From: Pseudomonadota bacterium
GTDB taxonomy: Bacteria; Pseudomonadota; Alphaproteobacteria; Caulobacterales; Caulobacteraceae
Direction: 5' to 3'
Length of the DNA stretch: 8,640 nucleotides
NCBI GenBank assembly: GCA_023409795.1
Contig: JAEYQX010000222.1
Span: 1 to 8,640 of the forward strand
Part shown: positions 1 to 6,772 of the stretch, one piece after another
Layout: the number at the start of each line of letters is the position of its first letter
Position numbering within the stretch: position 1 is the stretch's first letter
Made by a program: the position numbers and the translations under genes
Notes under the pieces: generated by a model
What the model was told of the DNA's origin: nothing
The model's input: only the letters and a program-made list of their open reading frames with translations
Databases searched by the model: none

Positions 1-221
1 CTTGCAGCCCGCATAACCGCACCATCCGCTACAGCTGGCGGGTGATCATGGCCCCGCAGGCCGTGGCCGACTACCTGGCCGCGCACGAGGTGGCCCACCT
101 GGTCCATGCCGACCACAGCCCGGCCTACTGGGCGGTGGTGCACCGGCTGGTCGGTGACCACAGGCCGCACCGCCAATGGCTGAGGGACCACGGCGCGGCC
201 CTGCACGCCGTGGGCGGCTGA
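1..221 (+). CDS. YgjP/SprT-like zinc metallopeptidase, C-terminal fragment
   Basis: Only the last 72 codons are present; whole codons begin at base 3 and the TGA stop is at 219-221. The fragment begins with CSPHNRTIRYSWRVIMAP, then carries the zinc-binding signature AAHEVAHLVHADHSPAYW. Fragment residues H28, E29 and H32 form HExxH, and H38 in DHSP is the likely third zinc ligand. This order (a Cys-Ser segment, a strand with RxxxR-W, HExxH, then HSPxYW) is the C-terminal half of the YgjP/M48-like (DUF45) family. Those proteins are cytoplasmic predicted metalloproteases of poorly known substrate, roughly 230-250 residues long, so about two thirds of the gene lies to the left of the window. The stop is 7 bp from the stop of the convergent penicillin-binding protein gene, so no separate terminator fits between them. 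The family call is fairly firm; the physiological role is unknown. Confidence 0.85.
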   Translation, partial: CSPHNRTIRYSWRVIMAPQAVADYLAAHEVAHLVHADHSPAYWAVVHRLVGDHRPHRQWLRDHGAALHAVGG

Positions 222-228
222 CCGCACC

Positions 229-2316
229 TCAGAAGAAGAGGGTCTCGGGCCGCTTCTCGTTGCGGGGCACGGGTCGGGGTTCAGGCCCGCGTTCGGCATA
301 GGGCGGGCTAGGCTCCTGGCCTGGCGGCGGCGAGATCTGGACCGACGGCGTGCCATGGTCGGCATAGGGTGCCTCGGGATCATAAGTCTCGACCGCATAG
401 GGATCGACAACCTGGCCCATCAGGTCGCCGATCGGATCGACCGGCTGCCAGCCCGGCGGCAGGGGCGGGCCGTCCGGGATGGACTGGACCGCCAGGCGCG
501 GCAGGGCCGAGGCCATGAAGCCCTTCCAGATGGTGGCCGGGGCCCCGCCGCCGGTCACGCGGGACATGGGCGTATTATTGTCCTTGCCGACCCAGACGGT
601 GGCGACGAAGCCGCCGGTGTAGCCGACGAACCAGGCGTCCCGGTAGTCCGAGGTGGTGCCCGTCTTGCCGGCCAGGTCCCGGCCGCTGATGGCCGCGCCA
701 CGGGCCGTGCCCGAGGTGACGACGCCGCGCAGCATCTGGTTCATGTAGTAGAGGGCCGGGTTCTGGATCGCCTGGGGGTTCTCGCCCATGGTGTGCTGGT
801 AGATGACCCGGCCCGACGGGGTGCGGATGCGGCTGATGCCCCAGGCACTGACGCGCTTGCCGCCATTGGCAAAGGCGGCATAGGCCTGGGTCATTTCCAG
901 CGGGCTGACCTCGACCGCGCCCAGGGCCATCGACGGCTGCAGGCCGATCTCGCTGGTAATGCCCAGCCGCCGGGCGGTGCGGGCCACGGCATCGCGTCCG
1001 ACCTGGTCGGCCAGATAGGCCGCGACCGTATTGGTCGACTGGGCCACCGACTGGGCCAGGGTCATCTCGCCCGAGAAGCGACCGGAATAGTTGCGCGGCG
1101 ACCATCCGCCGATGGTCACCGGCTGGTCGACGACGGGACTGGTCGGGGTATAGCCGGCCTCGACCGCTGTCAGGTAGACAAAGGGCTTCCAGGCCGAGCC
1201 GGACTGGCGACGGGCCTCGGTGGCGCGGTTGAACTGGCTGTCGGCATAGGAGGCCCCGCCGATCATGGCCCGCACCCGGCCCTCGCCATCCAGGGCCACC
1301 AGGGCGGCCTGTTCGACGCCGCGACCCTTCTCGGCATCCAGCACGCGGCGCACCGCGCGCTCGGCGTCGGTCTGCAAGGTCAGGTCCAGGGTGGTCTCGA
1401 CCACCATGTCCTCGCTGATCTCGCCGACCAGGCCACGGATCTGCTTGTCCAGCCAGTCGATGAAATACTGGGCGTGCTGGCTGGCCAGGGTGCGCGAGAC
1501 GCGGACCGGCTCGGCCACGGCGGCGGCACGCTGGGCCGGGGTGATGACCCCGACCTCGACCATTTCGTTCAGGACGACATTGGCGCGGGTGGCCGAACGC
1601 TCGCTCTCGCTGACCGGCGAATAGCGCGACGGGGCCTTGAGCAGGCCGGCCAGAAGGGCGGATTCACCCACCGTCAGCTTGTCGGCGCTCTTGTCGAAAT
1701 AGCGCTGAGACGCCGCCTCGATGCCATAGGCCCCGGCCCCGAAATAGACCCGGTTCATATAGAGGGCCAGGATCTCCTTCTTGGTGAACTTCATCTCCAG
1801 CCAGACGGCGAGGATCAGTTCCTGGACCTTGCGCTTGATGTTCTGGTCCGGCGTCAGGAACAGGTTCTTGGCCAGCTGCTGGGTGATGGTCGAGCCACCC
1901 TGGACCACGCGGCCGGCCTTGAGGTTGGACGCCATGGCCCGGCTCATGCCGATCGGGTCAAAGCCGGGGTGGTGGTAGAAGCGGCGGTCCTCGATCGCGA
2001 CGAAGGCGGCCGGGACATAGTCGGGCAGGTGGTCAAGGTCGACCGGCGGGGCCATCTGGGTGCCGCGCACGGCAATCAGGGCACCGGAGCGGTCCAGGTA
2101 GGTGATCGAGGGCTGGCGGTCGACGTCATAGAGCGTCGAGGTGTCCGGCAGGTCCCGGGCAAAGATGGCCAGGAAGACGACGAGGAAGATCAGGCCCCAG
2201 ACCGCCAGGACCGCACCCCAATAGACGAGCCCGCCCAGGAAGCTGCGACGCGGCCGGCGTGGCGTCCGGTCAGAACCCGCATCCTTGCGATCACGACCGC
2301 CGTCATTTCGCGCCAT
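229..2316 (-). CDS. Class A penicillin-binding protein (PBP1A family, bifunctional)
   Basis: This 695-residue protein polymerises glycan strands from lipid II and cross-links the stem peptides in the periplasm. A basic cytoplasmic tail (1-25) precedes one membrane anchor (about 26-53). The family-51 glycosyltransferase domain (about 75-250) shows EDRRFYHHPGFD with catalytic-type E109, GGSTITQQLAKNLFL (140-154), RKVQEL (162-167) and EILALYMNRVYFG (181-193). The transpeptidase domain (about 330-600) has SAWK (374-377, nucleophile S374), STN (427-429) and KTGTT (551-555). All expected active-site motifs are intact. The last ~85 residues are proline-rich and acidic/basic mixed, probably a flexible periplasmic tail. 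The ATG is preceded by GAGG at a 7-nt spacing. The gene lies 83 bp downstream of the hydrolase on the same strand and may have its own promoter. The enzyme class is certain; which paralogue it is (pbp1A, pbpX, pbpC and so on) cannot be decided here, so no symbol is given. Confidence 0.97.
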   Translation of the reverse strand: MARNDGGRDRKDAGSDRTPRRPRRSFLGGLVYWGAVLAVWGLIFLVVFLAIFARDLPDTSTLYDVDRQPSITYLDRSGALIAVRGTQMAPPVDLDHLPDYVPAAFVAIEDRRFYHHPGFDPIGMSRAMASNLKAGRVVQGGSTITQQLAKNLFLTPDQNIKRKVQELILAVWLEMKFTKKEILALYMNRVYFGAGAYGIEAASQRYFDKSADKLTVGESALLAGLLKAPSRYSPVSESERSATRANVVLNEMVEVGVITPAQRAAAVAEPVRVSRTLASQHAQYFIDWLDKQIRGLVGEISEDMVVETTLDLTLQTDAERAVRRVLDAEKGRGVEQAALVALDGEGRVRAMIGGASYADSQFNRATEARRQSGSAWKPFVYLTAVEAGYTPTSPVVDQPVTIGGWSPRNYSGRFSGEMTLAQSVAQSTNTVAAYLADQVGRDAVARTARRLGITSEIGLQPSMALGAVEVSPLEMTQAYAAFANGGKRVSAWGISRIRTPSGRVIYQHTMGENPQAIQNPALYYMNQMLRGVVTSGTARGAAISGRDLAGKTGTTSDYRDAWFVGYTGGFVATVWVGKDNNTPMSRVTGGGAPATIWKGFMASALPRLAVQSIPDGPPLPPGWQPVDPIGDLMGQVVDPYAVETYDPEAPYADHGTPSVQISPPPGQEPSPPYAERGPEPRPVPRNEKRPETLFF

Positions 2317-2364
2317 CTATAAACCTCACATCAACGGCCGGGGCAGAATTCTCCGCGACCGTCC

Positions 2365-2389
2365 GTTCTAACGCCCCTGCGTCGCTAAA
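2365..2389 (-). promoter_or_regulatory. Candidate promoter for the penicillin-binding protein gene
   Basis: On the - strand the gap between hydrolase and PBP contains TTTAGCG (2389-2383), 10 nt, then GTTAGAAC (2372-2365). The second element matches the Caulobacter housekeeping -10 type consensus GCTANAWC at 7 of 8 positions. The first is a weaker match to TTGACNS. Spacing fits the 10-13 nt described for such promoters. The element would give a leader of about 40-50 nt before the PBP start at 2316. This is pattern matching by eye only. Confidence 0.35.
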
Positions 2390-2399
2390 GGGTGAAAGC

Positions 2400-3362
2400 C
2401 TATTTCGCCGAAAGAAAGGCGTCGACCTCGGCGTGGAAGAGGTCGGGCTGGTCCAGCATGATGAAGTGGGCCGACTCGTCGATGCGCTTCAGCCGGGCCG
2501 AGGGCAGGGTGGCAAAGCTGGCCCCATAGATCATGTCGGTGATGGCATCGGTCATGCGCGGGTCGTTGAACTTGACGTAGAGGACCTGGACCGGGGCGGT
2601 GATCTGCGGCAGCTCGGGGCGCAGGTCGGTGACGATCAGCTCGCGATAGGCATTGGCGGCGACCTTGGCGTCGGTCCTCAGGGTGTCATTGAGCGGGCCG
2701 GGACGCGCCGCCTCGGTGCGGATCATGCCGGTGATGACCTCGGTCGCGGCGGCCTGGTATTCTTCCTGGGAATAGGCCGACTGGCGGGCATGGATCTGGT
2801 CGGCGACCGGGACGACGCTCTCGGCCGTGGTGCCTGGAGGGCCGAACATGGCGCCGACGAAGGGCACCATGTCGACCACCAGCAGGCGGCTGACCAGGTC
2901 CGGGTGGCGCGCGGCCAGCATCATGCCCATGGTGCCGCCCATTGAATGGCCGATGACGGCAGGCTGCTGCAGGCCCTGCTCGCGGATGTAGCGGGCGATC
3001 TCCTCGGCCACCGGGGCGGCGACGGGGCCCTCGGCATTGTCCTTGGCCGGCGCGCCGGCAAAGCCCTGGACGTGGATGCGGTGGATGCGGAAACGATCGC
3101 CCAGGTGCTCGACCGTCGCCTGCCAGATGCGCGGCGAGGACGACAGGCCGGGGATCAGGATCAGGTCGGGGGCTCCCTCGGGACCATCAAGGCGGACATG
3201 GATGCGCTCGGATGGGAAGTCGGCATGGGCGTGGCCATGCACGGCCGCAGCCGGGGCGTGCGGGGCCGTGGCCTGAGGAGTGGCCTGGGCCAGGCCCTGT
3301 CCAGGCAGGGCAAGGGTCGCCGCCAGGATGAGGCCGAGTGAGGCAAAACGCGCCTTGGACAT
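2400..3362 (-). CDS. Exported alpha/beta-fold hydrolase
   Basis: The 320-residue product begins with a classic Sec signal peptide: MSKAR, a hydrophobic core LILAATLALPG, and a likely cleavage after AQA (residue 26). A short Ala/Pro/His linker follows (about 27-48, His at 35, 42, 44 and 46). The alpha/beta hydrolase fold then shows the oxyanion-side PGLSSSPRIW (71-80), the nucleophile elbow GHSMGG (138-143, S140) and the terminal His in DESAHFIMLDQP (H299). The acid is probably D267 in KFNDPRMTD. The predicted location is the periplasm; the substrate is unknown, and esterase, lactonase or C-C hydrolase are all possible. The start at 3362 is chosen because GGAGGG lies just upstream at good spacing and a signal peptide begins exactly there. 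A longer in-frame start at 3452 would bury the signal peptide behind 30 atypical residues. The gene is divergent from the Rieske oxygenase, with 132 bp between starts, and co-directional with the PBP gene. Confidence 0.9.
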   Translation of the reverse strand: MSKARFASLGLILAATLALPGQGLAQATPQATAPHAPAAAVHGHAHADFPSERIHVRLDGPEGAPDLILIPGLSSSPRIWQATVEHLGDRFRIHRIHVQGFAGAPAKDNAEGPVAAPVAEEIARYIREQGLQQPAVIGHSMGGTMGMMLAARHPDLVSRLLVVDMVPFVGAMFGPPGTTAESVVPVADQIHARQSAYSQEEYQAAATEVITGMIRTEAARPGPLNDTLRTDAKVAANAYRELIVTDLRPELPQITAPVQVLYVKFNDPRMTDAITDMIYGASFATLPSARLKRIDESAHFIMLDQPDLFHAEVDAFLSAK

Positions 3363-3494
3363 TGATCTTCCCTCCAGTGGTCGTTCGTGGAGTAGCGTTC
3401 CGCCTTTTTGATGAAAAGCTATTTTCGCCCGCGCGCGGGGCATTAGCGTCACGGGAGCGGGGACACCCGGCCCCGGACTTGATAAAAGACGGCC

Positions 3495-4613
3495 ATGACC
3501 GAGACCGCCGTCGCCGCCTCACCGACCCCGCAGCCTGACGCCAAGGCCGCGCCTGCCGCCATTGGCAGGGGGTTCGTCAAAGACACCTGGTATTTCATCG
3601 CCCTGTCGCGCGATGTCCCGGTGGCCAGCCTGAAGCGCCATGAGGTGGTGGGCGAGCCGGTATTGCTGGGGCGCACGCGGGCGGGCGAGATCTATGCCCT
3701 GCGCGACATCTGCCCGCACCGGGCCGCCCCCCTGTCGGCAGGTCGCCTGGTCCAGAAGCCGGGCGAGCCCGAGACGATCGAATGTCCCTATCACGGCTGG
3801 CGCTTCCGGGCCGATGGCGTCTGCGCGGCCATTCCCTCCATGGTCGAGGACCAGGGCTTTGAGGCCGAACGGATCCGCGTGCGGGCCTATCCGGTCATCG
3901 AGAGCCAGGGCCTGGTCTTTGTCTGGATTGCCTCCGATCCGCGCCAGCCGTCCCGGCCGGACCACGAGCCGCCTGTTTTCCCCGGTGCCGAGGGCGAGGC
4001 GCGGCTGGTCGAGGCCATGGACTTCGACAGCCACATCGACCACGCGGTCGTTGGCCTGATGGACCCGGCCCATGGCCCCTTTGTCCACCAGCAGTGGTGG
4101 TGGCGCTCTGAACATTCGATGCACGAAAAGGCCAAGACCTTTGCGCCGCGCGACTATGGCTGGGCCATGGTGCGCCATGCCCCGTCCTCGAACAGCCGCC
4201 TCTACAAGATCCTGGGCGGGGCCCCTGCGACCGAGATCACCTTCCGCCTGCCGGGCTATCGCTGGGAGCATATCCAGGTGGGCGCAAGACAGGTCCTGGC
4301 CCTGACCTGCCTGACGCCGGTGACCGATACTCGCACCCGGATCACCCAGATCTTCTGGTCCGACCACTGGGTGTTCGGCATCGCCAAGCCCTTCCTGCGC
4401 CTGGGCGTGGTGGCATTCCTGAAGCAGGACGGCGGGATGGTGAACCTGCAGAACGAGGGGCTGAAGTATGATCCGGCCCTGCTGTGGGTCGACGACGCCG
4501 ACAAACAGGCCAAGTGGTATCAGCAGCTGAAGCGCGAATGGGGCAAGGCCCGGGCCGAAGGACGCACCTTTGTCAATCCGATCAAGGAGACGGTCCTGCG
4601 CTGGAAGAGCTGA
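3495..4613 (+). CDS. Rieske [2Fe-2S] non-heme iron oxygenase, alpha subunit type
   Basis: This 372-residue cytoplasmic oxygenase would use a Rieske cluster to feed electrons to a mononuclear iron that hydroxylates or demethylates an organic substrate. The Rieske domain spans about residues 28-145, with ligands C73-P-H75 and C97-P-Y-H100 in ICPHRAAPLSAGRL and ECPYHGWRF. The catalytic domain carries DPAHGPFVH (190-198): H193 and H198 are the likely iron ligands and D190 the inter-subunit bridging acid. D312 in KQDGGMVNLQNEG is the probable third ligand. Length fits single-component-type alpha subunits such as the VanA/pheophorbide-oxygenase-like group rather than the longer naphthalene-dioxygenase type. 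No ferredoxin, reductase or beta subunit gene is nearby, so electrons must come from elsewhere. The ATG is the first possible start, because an in-frame TAA lies 9 nt upstream; no clear ribosome-binding site is visible. The 3' end faces leuA across a shared terminator. The substrate cannot be inferred. Confidence 0.92.
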   Translation: MTETAVAASPTPQPDAKAAPAAIGRGFVKDTWYFIALSRDVPVASLKRHEVVGEPVLLGRTRAGEIYALRDICPHRAAPLSAGRLVQKPGEPETIECPYHGWRFRADGVCAAIPSMVEDQGFEAERIRVRAYPVIESQGLVFVWIASDPRQPSRPDHEPPVFPGAEGEARLVEAMDFDSHIDHAVVGLMDPAHGPFVHQQWWWRSEHSMHEKAKTFAPRDYGWAMVRHAPSSNSRLYKILGGAPATEITFRLPGYRWEHIQVGARQVLALTCLTPVTDTRTRITQIFWSDHWVFGIAKPFLRLGVVAFLKQDGGMVNLQNEGLKYDPALLWVDDADKQAKWYQQLKREWGKARAEGRTFVNPIKETVLRWKS

Positions 4614-4635
4614 CCGGCGCGGCATAGGGATCAGG

Positions 4636-4673
4636 AAAAAGGGGACGGGGCGCACGGGCCTCGTCCCCTTTTT
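4636..4673. terminator. Bidirectional intrinsic terminator between Rieske oxygenase and leuA
   Basis: Left arm 4636-4650 (AAAAAGGGGACGGGG) pairs with right arm 4659-4673 (CCTCGTCCCCTTTTT) over 15 positions, 14 Watson-Crick plus one G-U on the + strand RNA, around an 8-nt loop. The right arm ends in a T run for the + strand, and the left arm begins with an A run that becomes a U run for the - strand. One hairpin can therefore end both convergent transcripts. It lies 22 nt after the oxygenase stop and 13 nt after the leuA stop. Confidence 0.9.
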
Positions 4674-4686
4674 CATCGCCGGTGGC

Positions 4687-6363
4687 TCAGGCGGCGACCA
4701 TGGTGTTGGCGGCGCTGATGACGGCCCGCGCCGAGGCGGTGGCGACGTCGCTGTCCAGGCCCGCCCCGAAGAAGGTGCGGCCGTCCGCAGTCTTGCACTG
4801 TACATAGGCGGCTGCCCGCGCGTCCGAGCCCGCGCCAATGGCGTGCTCCTGATAGTCGACGATCTCGAAGGCCGGGGCCCCGGCTTCGCGGATGCCATCC
4901 AGCAGGGCCGAGATCAGGCCATTGCCGCGACCCGAGATCGCCCGCACCTGGTGGCCGATCTTGACGTCGCCGGTGAAGACCCTCTGGCCGTCGCTCTTGG
5001 CGATGCCCTGCTCGGTAAAGGACATCAGCTCGAAATACTGCGGCCCTTCCAGGCGATAGGTCTTCTTGAAGGCTTCCCAGATATCGGCGCTGGCCAGTTC
5101 GCGGCTGGTTTCGTCGGCCAGTTTCTGGACGTGGCGGGAGAAGTCGGCCTGCATCGGCTTGGGCAGCTTCAGCCCCTTGTCCTGTTGCAGCACCCAGGCC
5201 ATGCCGCCCTTGCCGGACTGGGAGTTGACGCGGATGACCGCCTCATAGCTGGCACCGATATCGGCCGGATCGATCGGCAGGTAGGGTACGTTCCAAATCT
5301 GGTCGTTGCGCTTTTCCTGGGCCTCGAAGCCCTTCTTGATCGCATCCTGGTGCGAGCCGGAGAAGGCCGTGAATACCAGCTCCCCCGCATAGGGATGGCG
5401 TGGGTGGACGGGGATCTGGTTGCAGTACTCCACCGTCTGGACGATCTCCTCCATGTTGGAGAAGTCCAGCTCCGGCGAGACGCCTTGCGTGTACATGTTC
5501 AGCGCCAGCGTCACCAGATCGACATTGCCTGTGCGCTCGCCGTTGCCGAAGATGCAGCCCTCGATACGGTCGGCACCGGCCATCAGGCCCAGTTCCGCTG
5601 CCGCCACGCCCGTACCACGGTCGTTGTGCGGGTGCAGCGAGATCACCACCGCCTCGCGGCGCGTCAGGTGGCGGATCATCCACTCGATCTGGTCGGCATA
5701 GATGTTGGGGGTCGAACATTCGACCGTCGCCGGCAGGTTCAGGATCATCGGCTTGTCCGCCGTCGGCTCCAGAATGTTCTGGACGGCCTCGGCCACTTCC
5801 AGGCTGAAATCCAGTTCGGCGGTCGAGAAGGTTTCCGGCGAATATTCGAAGCGCCAGTCGGTATCGGGGCGTTTTTCGGCCTCTTCGCGCAGCATCTTTG
5901 CGCCTTCGATGGCCAGGGCCTTCACGCCCGCGCGGTCCATGTTGAACACCACCTCGCGCCAGGCGGGCGAGACGGCATTGTACAGGTGGACGGTGGCGGT
6001 CCGCGCCCCTTCCAGGGATTCAAACGTCTTCTGGATCAGGTCGCGGCGTGACTGGGTCAGCACCTGCACCATCACATCCTCGGGGATGCGGTCCTCGCGC
6101 ACCAGCCCCGAGATGAAGTCGAACTCGGTCGCCCCCGCAGAAGGAAAGCCGACCTCGATCTCCTTGACGCCGATCTTCACCAGCATGTCGAAGAAACGCT
6201 GCTTCTTGGCGGCGTCCATCGGATCGATCAGGGCCTGGTTGCCGTCACGCAGATCGGTGGACAGCCAGCGCGGAGCCTTGGTGATGGTGCGCGAAGGCCA
6301 CTGGCGGTTCGGCAGGTCGATCTGGGGAAACGGACGGTATTTGACCGAGGGGTCGCGCAGCAT
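4687..6363 (-). CDS. leuA: 2-isopropylmalate synthase
   Basis: LeuA condenses acetyl-CoA with 2-oxoisovalerate to form 2-isopropylmalate, the committed step of leucine synthesis, in the cytoplasm. The 558-residue product matches the long (about 550-560 residue) bacterial form. The TIM-barrel catalytic domain shows STDLRDGNQALIDPMD (35-50; R39 and metal ligand D40), SLHPHNDRGTG (242-252; metal ligands H244 and H246) and GCIFGNGERTGNVDL (269-283). SGSHQDAIKKG (335-345) follows. The C-terminal leucine-sensing LeuA dimer domain (about 435-556) carries ISGRGNGLISALLDGI (476-491), implying leucine feedback inhibition as in the family. The start at 6363 is preferred: GAGAGG lies just upstream and MLRDPSVKYRPFPQ is the usual N-terminus. 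A GTG start at 6426 would add 21 residues with poor codon use. The gene stands alone; leuB/C/D are not in the window. A possible leader peptide lies upstream. Confidence 0.97.
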   Translation of the reverse strand: MLRDPSVKYRPFPQIDLPNRQWPSRTITKAPRWLSTDLRDGNQALIDPMDAAKKQRFFDMLVKIGVKEIEVGFPSAGATEFDFISGLVREDRIPEDVMVQVLTQSRRDLIQKTFESLEGARTATVHLYNAVSPAWREVVFNMDRAGVKALAIEGAKMLREEAEKRPDTDWRFEYSPETFSTAELDFSLEVAEAVQNILEPTADKPMILNLPATVECSTPNIYADQIEWMIRHLTRREAVVISLHPHNDRGTGVAAAELGLMAGADRIEGCIFGNGERTGNVDLVTLALNMYTQGVSPELDFSNMEEIVQTVEYCNQIPVHPRHPYAGELVFTAFSGSHQDAIKKGFEAQEKRNDQIWNVPYLPIDPADIGASYEAVIRVNSQSGKGGMAWVLQQDKGLKLPKPMQADFSRHVQKLADETSRELASADIWEAFKKTYRLEGPQYFELMSFTEQGIAKSDGQRVFTGDVKIGHQVRAISGRGNGLISALLDGIREAGAPAFEIVDYQEHAIGAGSDARAAAYVQCKTADGRTFFGAGLDSDVATASARAVISAANTMVAA

Positions 6364-6437
6364 GGATTGCGCCTCTCTGGGTGTGCGGATTTCAATGGGA
6401 GATGTGCGGCGCAGACACGTCGCCACCGAGGCAGCCG

Positions 6438-6503
6438 TTAACCCCGGCGGCCGCGCATAAGTCGCCCAAGGGCGAGCCCGTTGATGAGCTTCATCTCAAC
6501 CAT
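6438..6503 (-). CDS. Possible leuA leader peptide (21 residues)
   Basis: On the - strand an ATG at 6503 opens a 21-codon frame, MVEMKLINGLALGRLMRGRR followed by G and a TAA, ending 74 nt before the leuA start. It has four leucines plus one Ile and one Val. All four Leu codons are CTC or CTT, whereas the neighbouring genes use mostly CTG. This is the kind of bias expected of a leucine-sensing leader, but the Leu codons are not consecutive and the ribosome-binding site is weak (GTGAG). No poly-U terminator lies between it and leuA, so classical transcription attenuation is not supported. It may be chance. Confidence 0.25.
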   Translation of the reverse strand: MVEMKLINGLALGRLMRGRRG

Positions 6504-6511
6504 GCGGGCTC
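6462..6511 (-). promoter_or_regulatory. Paired hairpins in the leuA leader
   Basis: Reading the - strand, a 7-bp outer stem pairs GAGCCCG (6511-6505) with CGGGCTC (6480-6474). It encloses an inner stem GTTGA/TCAAC continued by TGA/TCA after a 2-nt bulge. It is followed at once by the perfect 14-nt palindrome TCGCCCTTGGGCGA (6475-6462), sharing two bases with the first stem. The hairpins span most of the candidate leader ORF including its start codon. The structure is seen in the sequence; a regulatory role on leuA is inference. Confidence 0.4.
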
Positions 6512-6713
6512 ACTAGGACAGTGCAGTGCAAAAATCTATCCCAAAATCCGAACATTTGTCGCGCTGACAGAAATTCCTTGCTGTTCAGAACGGTGACTGG
6601 CTCAAATTTCGCGAGAAATGGGTTTGTCCGGTTTCGGCCAAGCCTGGTGTGCCTTTGCCCTTTCCTGGCTCTTGAGGGGCGGGATTTTCGGCCCTGTGCC
6701 GGAAACCGCGCAT

Positions 6714-6747
6714 GAAAAAAGGCCTCCCCGGTTTCCCGGGAAGGCCT
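6714..6747 (-). terminator. Intrinsic terminator of the TetR-family gene
   Basis: On the - strand, AGGCCTTCCCGG (6747-6736) pairs with CCGGGGAGGCCT (6731-6720) around a 4-nt loop, 12 positions with one A-C mismatch. A run of six T on the - strand (6720-6715) follows directly. It starts 25 nt after the regulator's stop and isolates it from leuA downstream. Confidence 0.88.
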
Positions 6748-6772
6748 AGCGTTTCTGAAACCCGAAAAAGGG

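Larger units (their letters stand above)
6364..6713. other. Intergenic region upstream of leuA
   Basis: This stretch lies between the leuA start and the terminator of the TetR-type gene, both read from the - strand, and must contain the leuA promoter and leader. I see a small Leu-containing ORF and paired hairpins in 6438-6511 (listed separately). There is also a 5-bp-arm inverted repeat ATTTC-GCGA-GAAAT at 6606-6619, and an AT-rich segment around 6530-6550 where a -10 element could lie. No promoter matches any consensus well enough to call, and no conserved protein is encoded. Confidence 0.6.

Noticed and set aside
355..2322. Long + strand open frame opposite the PBP gene
   Set aside because: It is a GC-rich antisense shadow with low-complexity Gly/Ala/Arg/Asp composition and no domain; the - strand protein has every PBP motif.
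3363..3452. Upstream extension of the hydrolase to 3452
   Set aside because: It would place 30 polar residues before a perfect signal peptide, and the Shine-Dalgarno GGAGGG lies directly before the ATG at 3362.
3363..3494. Promoters in the divergent hydrolase/oxygenase gap
   Set aside because: GCTAATGC and GCTACTCC on the - strand and TTGATAAA near the oxygenase start are suggestive, but none has a matching -35 at the right spacing.
3519..4898. Long - strand open frame opposite the Rieske oxygenase
   Set aside because: It is an antisense shadow; it crosses the terminator at 4636-4673 and overlaps the 3' end of leuA, and its translation has no recognisable domain.
4570..6051. Long + strand open frame opposite leuA
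   Set aside because: It is an antisense shadow; it runs through the oxygenase stop and the terminator, and the composition is not protein-like.
6364..6426. GTG start at 6426 extending LeuA by 21 residues
   Set aside because: The codons are atypical, the GAGAGG ribosome-binding site for the ATG at 6363 lies inside the extension, and the shorter N-terminus is the family norm.
6364..6437. Classical transcription attenuator between the candidate leader and leuA
   Set aside because: No hairpin followed by a U run is present; the GC stems there lack the T tract.
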